A DNA stretch of 64,000 nucleotides from an uncultured bacterium (GTDB lineage Bacteria; Bacillota; Clostridia; Lachnospirales; Lachnospiraceae): assembly GCA_947243845.1 (NCBI GenBank), contig CAMXIF010000002.1, positions 124,001 to 188,000 on the forward strand. Reading direction: 5' to 3'. Under the pieces are notes generated by a model that searched no databases, was not told the origin of the DNA, and worked only from the letters and a program-made list of their open reading frames with translations. Both the position numbers and the translations under genes were made by a program. Numbering within the stretch: the stretch's first letter is position 1; each line of letters starts with the position of its first letter. This document shows positions 45,077-52,945 of the stretch, piece by piece.

Positions 45077-45122
45077 AGATTTTCCTCCAACATTACTGTT
45101 TTCAAGGCCTACACCGCCTCTA

Positions 45123-45151
45123 AGTATAGCACAGGTGCCTATGGTTTGCAA
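45123..45151 (-). promoter_or_regulatory. Sigma-A promoter of the pseB operon
   Basis: Minus-strand TTGCAA (45146-45151), 17 bases, TATACT (45123-45128), with TG one base before the -10 (extended -10). It leaves about 40 bases to the pseB ATG and supports that start. Confidence 0.75.
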
Positions 45152-45204
45152 TCAATCTTACTTCCTAAAGAAGACAGAAATTCATACGGCCGCCACTCTT
45201 TTCA

Positions 45205-46860
45205 TTATCGCTTCCTACCGTAAAAATAATACACATCACAATACTTTTCTTCATATTGCAGCGCATAATCCGTCAAATACTTATTTTCTGCCAAGATCCT
45301 GTCCATCTGCGCCTGTATATCCGCACCGTCCGCCACATAAACCACCAGCGAATACGCGTTTGTAATAATAGAATCCTCTATCGGATTCTCACTTTCGGCC
45401 GCCGCAAAATATACCCCGTCATATTCCAAAAGTTCATTGGTCACATCCCAAATGCACCACGCAGCGCCCTCGTTATAAAAATATACCACCGGCGTCCCCG
45501 CCTGCGCCTGCTGACGGGCAAAGGCAATCTGTTCCTGATCCTCCGGATACAGAAACACCACCCGTCCGGACATAAGCCCAGCAATATCTATCACAAGACA
45601 TAGTATGACTGCCATTGCTGCCATACAGCCCATCCAGTTCTGCCACGGCACACAGCGTACCCACATCATATAAATGATCCCAAAGAGCAGCATAACGACC
45701 ATGCCGTATACGGGCAGCTGATAGCGATTGGAAGTATCCCCCAGCAGAAGTGCCGTTTTGGAAACCGTCAGAAAATATCCCGTTACCGCAAAGCAGATAA
45801 TCCCCAAAGACCACCAAGGCACTGCCATATCCTGTGTCAGCAGCTGCCCCCTGCTCCGCCTGAAATACAGAAACAGAAATAATCCAATCACCATCAACAA
45901 AAAGCCAGCCAGCAGTTTCCCAAACACATACTCATCCAACAGATTCAAGAAAAACCGAAACCGCATCATGGTATTGGACATATCAAAAAAGTTCTCCGCA
46001 GCCTGGGCTCCCCGCTGCCCGCGAAACATCTGTCCCAGACAGGACGGATACGTCAGATAAGCCAGGCCAAACGCTGCTATCTGACTGATTCCATAACGCA
46101 GACAATTCCACAGATTCTTATCCCGCCATAGAAGAAAGACACAAAAGGCAGTCGCTATATAAAACAAAAAGATGAAATAATAGTATTGTGTCAAAAAGCC
46201 AAGGTAAGTAGTCACCATCAATGGTAACAAAAACCGGATAAAGGAAAGCTTTTCAACCCTTCCCCGGCTCTGGCCATCCATCTGCAGGCCATAGACTGCC
46301 TGCATGTGTAAAACGGCACAGAGTAAGACAAACATTGTCAGCAGTTCATACATTCTGATAAAAACCACACCGCTGATAGCCGCCGGCGTCAAGCCGTAAA
46401 ATAATGTCACCATAAGCGCCAGTTTTTCGTTCCTGCCGCCCGCTAAATATGACAAGAATGTCAGTAATATTATATTGATCCCATGAAAAAAGAGATTGAT
46501 TCCCAACCCGATCCATTTGGAAAAAACACCCGGCACAAAGGAAGCCACTGTGTGAAATATCCAATAGTAGACCGGCGGATGCACATCCCAGGACTGTACC
46601 TGTCTGACCAGGCCATATTGAAACTGCTGCCCCGGAAGCACTACAAATTCATTCCGATACGTTTCTGCATCCATCCATTTTCCATCTTCCACATAGAAGC
46701 CTGCCGTGCGGGCTGTGGAGTAGTAGGTATAATACTCATCTTCATGGAAGCCTGTCTTCTGGGTACAAAAATAGAAGGCTGCTGCCATCTGCAGCGTCCA
46801 GATTATGATAAAGTATATAAGGTATTTTCTCTTTTTAATATTTTCTTTTAAATTGTTCAT
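45205..46860 (-). CDS. GT39/ArnT-like membrane glycosyltransferase
   Basis: 551 residues with about eleven hydrophobic segments. The first outer loop has TGFHEDEYYTYYSTARTAGF, the acidic pair of PMT/ArnT enzymes, followed by QSWDVHPPVYYWIFHTVASF, the second family hallmark. The soluble C-terminal region (about 470-551) carries PVVYFYNEGAAWCIWDVTNE. It would transfer a sugar from a polyprenyl-phosphate carrier to a lipid, glycan or protein outside. Its ATG overlaps by four bases the stop of a small winged-helix remnant (46857-46979). Confidence 0.85.
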   Translation of the reverse strand: MNNLKENIKKRKYLIYFIIIWTLQMAAAFYFCTQKTGFHEDEYYTYYSTARTAGFYVEDGKWMDAETYRNEFVVLPGQQFQYGLVRQVQSWDVHPPVYYWIFHTVASFVPGVFSKWIGLGINLFFHGINIILLTFLSYLAGGRNEKLALMVTLFYGLTPAAISGVVFIRMYELLTMFVLLCAVLHMQAVYGLQMDGQSRGRVEKLSFIRFLLPLMVTTYLGFLTQYYYFIFLFYIATAFCVFLLWRDKNLWNCLRYGISQIAAFGLAYLTYPSCLGQMFRGQRGAQAAENFFDMSNTMMRFRFFLNLLDEYVFGKLLAGFLLMVIGLFLFLYFRRSRGQLLTQDMAVPWWSLGIICFAVTGYFLTVSKTALLLGDTSNRYQLPVYGMVVMLLFGIIYMMWVRCVPWQNWMGCMAAMAVILCLVIDIAGLMSGRVVFLYPEDQEQIAFARQQAQAGTPVVYFYNEGAAWCIWDVTNELLEYDGVYFAAAESENPIEDSIITNAYSLVVYVADGADIQAQMDRILAENKYLTDYALQYEEKYCDVYYFYGRKR

Positions 46861-46979
46861 TTTTCTTTTACTACCCAGCGTCCATTTCTGTTGGTGCCTT
46901 CCCCTGCGAAACTCCCCTCTTTCTGCATTTGTATCATATCTTTCTGAATTTGTTTTCTGGTCAAATCTATTTCTTCCAT
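46857..46979 (-). pseudogene. Winged-helix C-terminal remnant of an AlbA_2/RecG-like regulator
   Basis: A 40-codon minus-strand frame reads MEEIDLTRKQIQKDMIQMQK then an EG-rich turn and NRNGRWVVKEK. This is the usual C-terminal winged helix of AlbA_2 (Schlafen-type) ATP-binding regulators, where R/K-x-G-x-W-x-V closes the wing. A TAA lies four codons upstream in frame, and the rest of the gene is absent. It overlaps the end of the CPBP gene and the start of the GT39 gene (ATGA), so it may still be translated. Confidence 0.5.
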
Positions 46980-48013
46980 AAGCTGAATTTAGGTGATTGT
47001 TTTTTTGCCAAATTCACTTCAGATACCGAAGTTTCTCGAAAAGATTTAGAAAAAATAACAGGCATAAAACATATGCTATTAACCACCAAAGTAAACCAGA
47101 TAAATTCCCATGAACCATTGACTGTTAGATTTGACAAACCGCCCAATATAGTAGAATAGATATTATTCATGGCATGTAGAAAAGCGACAATCCAAATATT
47201 CTCCGTGTTTATAAATACATACCCAAAAAAGACTGCCAAACTCACGCATGTGATAAGTTGTCCTGAAAAATTCAAAAGTATGTCTTGCGGAGTCGTATAA
47301 AAGAAACACAGCGGAAGATGCCAAAAACCCCAAATACACCCAAGAATAATACACCCTTTTCTTTTACCGATTTTTTCTGAAATCAGTGGTTGAAGAAAAT
47401 ACCGCCACCCATATTCCTCCCCGAAAAAACCTGTAAACGAGAGGAAAAACGCAAGAAAATATACGAATATATCGATTGTAAATTGAGGCTTTTTAAAAAT
47501 TTCTAGCAGTTCAGGCAGCCGCCCCTGCCAAATTGCACCAAGCACACTCCTAATTATAAGTAAGGCTGCAAACATAAATATATATTTTGTCGGATGTTTG
47601 CATTTGCCAACCGTATAATTTAATCCAAAACTCTTGCGTACATCATTTCTTTCAAACGCAAGCATAGCCCATAACAAAAGGCTGCCGCCTACCGTAAGGA
47701 CAGATACAACCGCTCCATCAGCTACCATTGGAAAAGGGACACTTAACAGACTGAGTATAAGCCACAAAAATGAAAGTGTCAAAAAACACATAAAATATTT
47801 TCGCGGCACCGCACTTCCCTTTCTGCTAACCATCATGGCAAGAATGGCTCCTGCTGCCGGATAGTGCATTTGTGCAAGAGAAAAGATACTTATATCATTC
47901 CCATGTAAATGACCTATCCACATAAAGATGCCTGCACCAAACGGAAGCAGGAATGCAATACTGCTAAAAATCATTATTTCTTTTTCTTGTGGGCTGCATA
48001 TATGTTTACTCAT
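46967..48013 (-). CDS. CPBP family intramembrane metalloprotease (CAAX-like)
   Basis: 348 residues with eight or more hydrophobic segments. The catalytic motifs are complete: E199-E200-x3-R204 in GEEYGWRYFLQPL, F/W-x3-H in IWGFWHLPL (H232) and H280-x2-N in FLHAMNNIYS. In Gram-positive bacteria these proteases often give immunity to bacteriocins or process small proteins. The ATG overlaps the stop of a 41-codon frame (48010-48135) by four bases. It lies in the AT-rich accessory island, with no bacteriocin gene recognised nearby. Confidence 0.9.
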   Translation of the reverse strand: MSKHICSPQEKEIMIFSSIAFLLPFGAGIFMWIGHLHGNDISIFSLAQMHYPAAGAILAMMVSRKGSAVPRKYFMCFLTLSFLWLILSLLSVPFPMVADGAVVSVLTVGGSLLLWAMLAFERNDVRKSFGLNYTVGKCKHPTKYIFMFAALLIIRSVLGAIWQGRLPELLEIFKKPQFTIDIFVYFLAFFLSFTGFFGEEYGWRYFLQPLISEKIGKRKGCIILGCIWGFWHLPLCFFYTTPQDILLNFSGQLITCVSLAVFFGYVFINTENIWIVAFLHAMNNIYSTILGGLSNLTVNGSWEFIWFTLVVNSICFMPVIFSKSFRETSVSEVNLAKKQSPKFSLWKK

Positions 48014-48135
48014 GCTCCCTCTATGATCTCATATCCCATAATACGATACACCTTACTTCGTTTTTCATACATCTTCATCGCTAAATCAATTTTCGTATCA
48101 AGATAATCATAAATACAGACTTCCTTTTTTCTCAT
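48010..48135 (-). CDS. Small protein of 41 residues coupled to the CPBP gene
   Basis: Reads MRKKEVCIYDYLDTKIDLAM then a basic helix and ends YRIMGYEIIEGA. Its TGA overlaps the CPBP ATG (ATGA). No strong ribosome binding site is visible, and the composition is amphipathic and charged rather than membrane-like. It could be a genuine small gene, a leader, or the C-terminal fragment of a lost gene. I do not recognise it. Confidence 0.4.
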   Translation of the reverse strand: MRKKEVCIYDYLDTKIDLAMKMYEKRSKVYRIMGYEIIEGA

Positions 48136-48327
48136 GGTATTCTCTGTGCAGACGTCCGTCATACTATTTTACCTGCTCACTCCATGAAATCGGCAAGATT
48201 AAAACTAAAGTATCCAGAATCGGATAATCCCCCTCTCCCATATATTTGCTTGTTGCAATAATCCCTTTCTTCGAATCTTTAAAAAAATTCTGAGGTTCAT
48301 CCATAACTTCTTCTCTCTCCTTCTTCT

Positions 48328-48660
48328 TTAGCTCACCATACAGTTTGTAAAACCTGACAAATGGGAAAAGTTCCTTTTCAAGCAGTCCCTTATGCTCTTT
48401 TGGGCAAGACTTGTTTTCAGAATCTGTTCAAATCCTACTGCTGATACGTGATGACATCCATTACATATAATCTGCCCATACCCTTTGACCAGTTCGGAAA
48501 CTATATTATCCCTGTATAAATTCTGACTTACCGCCACATCAAAATTATCTGAGTTACTACTTGGCACATCCAGTCTCAAAGTTTTCTCGGAATAAACTCA
48601 CTTAATCCGTATCAATTCATCATGAATTAATGCTTTTGCTTCCTCAATCGTTATATTTTC
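48328..48660 (-). pseudogene. Decayed gene fragments of unknown family
   Basis: Minus-strand pieces with protein-like character: an in-frame tail NITIEEAKALIHDELIRIK ending in a stop near 48600, then an 83-codon open frame (48328-48579) containing NLYRDNIVSELVKGYGQIIC and a GCHHVS stretch. No ribosome site or complete domain. The interval 48136-48327 beside it shows nothing I can name. Confidence 0.35.
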
Positions 48661-48829
48661 CTCAAACTACCTGACATATTCGATGAAATACTCTTTTCAG
48701 TTAGGCCTCTAAACATCCTCTATCAGGTGTTTCTATGTATCTATCGCTTATGTCCTCAAAAGTTATCCATAAAGTATTTGTTCGATTAAGTCCGACACAT
48801 CTGATATATCACTTGATTTTCTCATTTTG

Positions 48830-49521
48830 GGTCTCCCCATAATAATGCTGATATTATTATTGCTCTTGTCCGCTCTACATTTAGCCACTCAGCTACATCC
48901 TCTACTTTATACTCTATATCCTGCTGCATTCGGTTAAATTAGTTTCATTTGTTTCTCTGTTTTTTCTGTCACTTTTTACACTCGCATTATCAAACGATAG
49001 TTTTAAAATTGTTCCGCCCGATGCATATTCTTCTATTATCACTGGTGCAATCCAGCCCTGATTCTCCCAAACAGAATAAATATCCGGCACACCACTTCTT
49101 GCGCGTTCCCCAATACCAATAATCATATTTCACATCTTCATAAGAGCCTTTTGGGAGGATTAGATATGCCATCCTTTAACATCTGCTTTTCCCCGTACGT
49201 ATGCTTCCAGGTTTCCCATAATAATGCTGTCAGCCTCCTTCTTAACGACAACATCGCGTGGCAGATAAAAATCTGTATTCGCAGAACAATTTGCAAGTGC
49301 TTCCCTGATTGCCTTATGCACTGGCATATCGTCAATCCCCACTGCTCCCAAACATGTTCACTCCGATACGCTATATGACGATTCCAATACACATGTATCG
49401 TTTCCCTATTAAATATATCCATCATGTCTTCCGTCCAACCACGAAGCGTGGCCTTCACTTGACGTATTTTAATAATCCTCTTCCAATTTCTTAGGAAAGG
49501 TTCTCTCAAATAGGGCATCAC
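48830..49521 (-). pseudogene. Frameshifted AlbA_2/RecG-like ATP-binding regulator, C-terminal half
   Basis: Matching pieces occur in successive frames: GWTEDMMDIFNRETIHVYWN (near 49440), then MPVHKAIREALANCSANTDF with VVVKKEADSIIMGN (49160-49351), then GIGERARSGVPDIYSVWENQ (from 49126), then DIEYKVEDVAEWLNVERTRA (near 48900). In the intact family these follow one another as the ATPase-like domain (REAL.N...H.DY, GERAGSGVP.I) and the winged helix. At least two frameshifts and several stops make it a pseudogene. It shows the island has a history of insertion and decay. Confidence 0.7.
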
Positions 49522-50216
49522 TGATTATTCAGGTTTCGGCTCACGTTTTCTTTTATCACAAAACAATTCCTGTTCTTTATGTAAAATCCTTTGATATTAG
49601 CATCAAACATAACCAACCCTACCCCAATCCCAAAAGTCATACTTTTCAATGGTTCAAACAAAAAATTAATTAACTTTGCTTCTTTACTCCCCACTGTTAC
49701 TTCACTGAAAAAAGGTAAGCAAGATAGTCTTGCTATATTCTGTGCTTGTTTATCTGTAAGTTTTTTCTCCCATGTTTCCAGCCCAACCTGTTTTGCAAGT
49801 TCAAGTACCTGTGGCATCCTCAAAATTTGAATAATAATATATGTTACCCAAAATATTTTTTCCTCTTGTGTCAAGAAAGAATTCGTTGCATAATTTTCAG
49901 TTATAAATACTTTTGTCTCCAACTTGTATCTATATTCACTAAACATTTTCTCCAATACAGAAAAACACTTTTCCAAATAATTGGGCAAAACAATTTTTCC
50001 GTCATCTCCTGTTACCTCATATAGATAATTTTTATAACATACGGATTTAATCGGAATGGGTTTGTCTGATTGTATAGTTTTAGTTAAATCATGGCAATAT
50101 ATCGTATATCTTGTATGAGGTGTCTCATGACTCTTATCATTATACTCCAGCGAAAAACCTCTCAAATATACCTGCGGAATATAATGTTGTTTCTTTGCTA
50201 TATTCTGTATCCTCAT
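49518..50216 (-). CDS. DUF4238 domain protein
   Basis: About 232 residues. KKQHYIPQVYLRGFSLEYND is the start signature of DUF4238, followed by KSVCYKNYLYEVTGDDG and a helical region with FLTQEEKIFWVTYIIIQILR. The C terminus stops after KGFYIKNRNCFVIKEN, before the TSDNP-like motif usual in the family, so it may be shortened. The ATG overlaps the stop of the hsdS fragment (TGATG). The family has no firm function but is frequent in restriction and defence islands. Confidence 0.8.
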   Translation of the reverse strand: MRIQNIAKKQHYIPQVYLRGFSLEYNDKSHETPHTRYTIYCHDLTKTIQSDKPIPIKSVCYKNYLYEVTGDDGKIVLPNYLEKCFSVLEKMFSEYRYKLETKVFITENYATNSFLTQEEKIFWVTYIIIQILRMPQVLELAKQVGLETWEKKLTDKQAQNIARLSCLPFFSEVTVGSKEAKLINFLFEPLKSMTFGIGVGLVMFDANIKGFYIKNRNCFVIKENVSRNLNNQ

Positions 50217-50460
50217 CACAATAACTCCACTTCCTCAAAAGATAATAATTTATCTCTATAAAATTCATATTGATTTTGTCTTGCTTCAATTTCTGCCAGA
50301 AGTCTTCTGAAAAGGTCATTATATAAAGCGTCTAACTGATCAAGGATTTCGACAATTCGTTTTTGTTCTGTAAGTTGTGGAATTGGTAACATAATTTTTG
50401 CAAGTGCTTCTCCGCTAAGATGGGGAACCCCTGCACCACGCTTCATGGTATTCAGAGTTC
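50216..50460 (-). pseudogene. hsdS: Type I restriction specificity subunit HsdS, 3' fragment
   Basis: The last 80 codons of an hsdS gene: [40 protein letters not shown] and a coiled-coil end. The first target-recognition domain and most of the second are missing, because the sequence joins directly to the 5' part of hsdM near 50460. A frame is open back to 50527 but its first 22 codons are antisense of meaning (they are hsdM bases in another frame). Confidence 0.85.
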
Positions 50461-51581
50461 TGTTCCGCACCGCCACGATACATGACACCTGGAAAACATA
50501 CGATTGCCGCTGTTCCATTTGTCGCAAGCCATGACAGAGAATGCATAATAAACGCTAAGTCTGCCTTAGATTTTGGCGCAAGTACTCCAGCTGAAGAAAA
50601 ACGCTCATCACTAATAAGAATAGGATTACTATCGCCTTCCCATTTGATAGAATACGGTGGATTAGATACAATTGCTTCAAAGGGCTCATCATCCCAATGC
50701 AAAGGCTCCGTCAAAGTATCTCCATGACCTATACTAAATTTTTCATATCCTATATCGTGCAGAAACATATTGATACGGCAGAGATTATATGTAGTGATAT
50801 TGATTTCCTGCCCAAAAAATCCCTGACGCACATTTTCTTTTCCCAATACCTTTGCAAATTTCAACAAAAGTGATCCGCTTCCGCAAGCCGGATCATAAAC
50901 TTTGTTAACCTCTTTCTTGCCCAATACAGTAATTCTTGTCAAAAGTTCTGAAACTTCCTGCGGTGTATAATACTCTCCACCACTCTTTCCTGCGTTAGAC
51001 GCATACATTCCCATTAAAAATTCATAAGCATCGCCAAATGCATCAATGGTATTATACTGATAGTCCCCTAACTTCATATCTGCAACCCCATTCAGGAGCT
51101 TAACTAATTTTTCATTTCTTTTAGCCACAGTACTGCCCAATTTATTACTATTTACATCTATATCATCAAACAATCCTTTAAAATCGTCCTCACTGTCATG
51201 CCCCTGTGCGGAACTTTCTATATTTCTAAATACACTTTCCAATGTTTCGTTTAAATTTTCATTGTTTGGTGCTTTCTCTTTTACATTACAAAATAGCTGG
51301 CTTGGCAAAATGAAGTATCCCTTTGACTGTACCAAGTCCTCCCTTGCTTCCTCTGCAACTTCATCAGCTAACTTTGCATAATCAAAATTGTCGTTACCTG
51401 CCTCTACCTCTCCTGCATTTACAAATTTAGCAAAATTTTCTGAAATATATCTATAAAACAGCATACCCAATACATATTGTTTGAAATCCCACCCGTCTAC
51501 GCTGCCTCTAAGGTCATTCGCCATATTCCATATGGTACGGTGAAGTTCATCTCTCTCTTGTTCCTTTTTGTTGTCAATCAT
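50415..51581 (-). pseudogene. hsdM: Type I DNA methyltransferase HsdM, truncated by internal deletion
   Basis: 388 codons instead of about 500-530. The N-terminal domain ([20 protein letters not shown]) and SAM site [13 protein letters not shown] (230-242) and catalytic NPPY (307-310) are intact. After [11 protein letters not shown] (about 374), where relatives continue KIRKYL, the frame runs into hsdS sequence read out of frame ([13 protein letters not shown]) and stops. The 3' end of hsdM and 5' end of hsdS are therefore deleted. No hsdR is in the window. The methylase is probably inactive or unable to recognise a target. Confidence 0.9.
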
Positions 51582-51628
51582 CGGACAATCTCCTTATAAA
51601 ATTTTCAATATTACATATTTCACTGTGC

Positions 51629-52267
51629 TTAAGTCTTTTTTTTCCTTGTTGTCTTTTCAGTCATAAAACTATGTACAAAAAATCCTTGTCGCCGGAATAA
51701 TACATTGCCAATCTTATTATGTGCACATTCAAGTTTTCGTCTTTTTTCCGAATTTTCTTCTAACTGCATGCGCTTTTCAATTTCATCATACACCTGTTTT
51801 AGTTCGTCTAGAAACCAAGCCATCTGCTTTGTCGGGCGATATAACTGTAACCGTTTAATCATATCCTTTCCTAATTCATCTTCCGATTGGATTCGTCCCT
51901 TTTCATCCCTGGTAAAAATCGTGTTATAGTCAATATCCACCGGATTGTAAAAATATGGATTACTAATTTTATCTTTAGGTATCTCTCCATCGAAAGCATC
52001 ACTTTTTAACCGATTACATACCGGACAGGAATACATCAAATTGCGATAATCATTGTCCAAATCATTCCTTTTAGCATCTTCAAATTTTACCCTTGGTATA
52101 AAATGATCTATCTGAAACGGTAACGGCATAATCCAAGTATCATGCATATTACAGTATGCACAACGATTTCTAAAATCAATTTTCAAATATTCCTTATAGG
52201 AATGATAGTCTTTAAATTTCTTATCACAGCTTCTTTTTATCGTATGTTTTCTAAATTTATTTGTCAT
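51629..52267 (-). CDS. HNH endonuclease
   Basis: 212 residues. A zinc-type HNH core: C36-x2-C39 in NRCAYCNMHD, D54-H55 in FQIDHFIPRVKFED, N76 in DYRNLMYSC, and C81-x2-C84-N85-x2-K88 in CPVCNRLKSD. The C-terminal half is helical and basic, ending TEKTTRKKKT. It starts nine bases after the receiver-domain gene and is in the same transcript as the histidine-kinase-like ATPase and the methylase. It is the likely nucleic-acid-cutting effector of that set. Confidence 0.9.
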   Translation of the reverse strand: MTNKFRKHTIKRSCDKKFKDYHSYKEYLKIDFRNRCAYCNMHDTWIMPLPFQIDHFIPRVKFEDAKRNDLDNDYRNLMYSCPVCNRLKSDAFDGEIPKDKISNPYFYNPVDIDYNTIFTRDEKGRIQSEDELGKDMIKRLQLYRPTKQMAWFLDELKQVYDEIEKRMQLEENSEKRRKLECAHNKIGNVLFRRQGFFVHSFMTEKTTRKKKT

Positions 52268-52276
52268 CCTATTTTA

Positions 52277-52933
52277 TTACTCCAATAAATCTTTATATTC
52301 TTTTAGCATTTTTAGCGCATCTTCCATGTCTGACATATCATATGTTTCATCAATGCTTGTCATATCTATTGGTACATACTTGCTTAATTCGCGTTCTATA
52401 TCTAATAATTCTCCATACAATTCACCATCATATCCAGATTCAGCAACCAGCTTATCCAATCTTTGATCCCTTCTGATTTCCAATTCAGATCTTTTTTTTG
52501 TATATCTCTCCAAATTACGAATAATATGGTAAACCATCTCTTTTGTCTCAGCTGCATCCGGTTTCATAAAAATTTCTTTCTCGTATACTTTATCGGGATC
52601 TGCTTTATCGTTTTCTTTACTTCTATCTGGCACGTTTGTAAGAATAATCACAGGAAATTCCGGCACCCATTCATGCATGAAGTTAACCACCTCAATACCC
52701 TCTAAAACTTCATCCATCGTATCAAGCTTATAATCAACAATTAAGCATTGAATTTTATTTTCCCGTACATCTTTCATCAATTGTTCAAAAAGTTCTTCTC
52801 TGAAATTTTCTTTTTTTTCTAATTCATATAGCTTAAATGATTCTTCTTTCAACTGTTTAGCATTATCAGCAAGAGACAACATCACCGCACTGGCCTCAGC
52901 CTTATCGTCTTCAATTATACCAACATAAAACAT
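52277..52933 (-). CDS. Response-regulator receiver-domain protein without DNA-binding domain
   Basis: 218 residues. Receiver residues are in place: E8-D9-D10 in VGIIEDDKAE, phospho-acceptor D67 in CLIVDYKLD, T99 in VIILTNV and K124 in EIFMKPDAAE. The domain is longer than usual between the first and second strands. The remaining 80 residues are helical and acidic (MSDMEDALKMLKEYKDLLE at the end) with no helix-turn-helix, so it probably signals by protein contact. It lies 12 bases after the ATPase with the H-box and nine bases before the HNH gene, so a phosphorelay controlling the nuclease is likely. Confidence 0.88.
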   Translation of the reverse strand: MFYVGIIEDDKAEASAVMLSLADNAKQLKEESFKLYELEKKENFREELFEQLMKDVRENKIQCLIVDYKLDTMDEVLEGIEVVNFMHEWVPEFPVIILTNVPDRSKENDKADPDKVYEKEIFMKPDAAETKEMVYHIIRNLERYTKKRSELEIRRDQRLDKLVAESGYDGELYGELLDIERELSKYVPIDMTSIDETYDMSDMEDALKMLKEYKDLLE

Positions 52934-52945
52934 CTGACACCTCCA

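Noticed and set aside
48914-49521. Several short minus-strand frames as separate small genes
   Set aside because: Their translations are consecutive parts of one known protein family in different frames, so they are pieces of a pseudogene.
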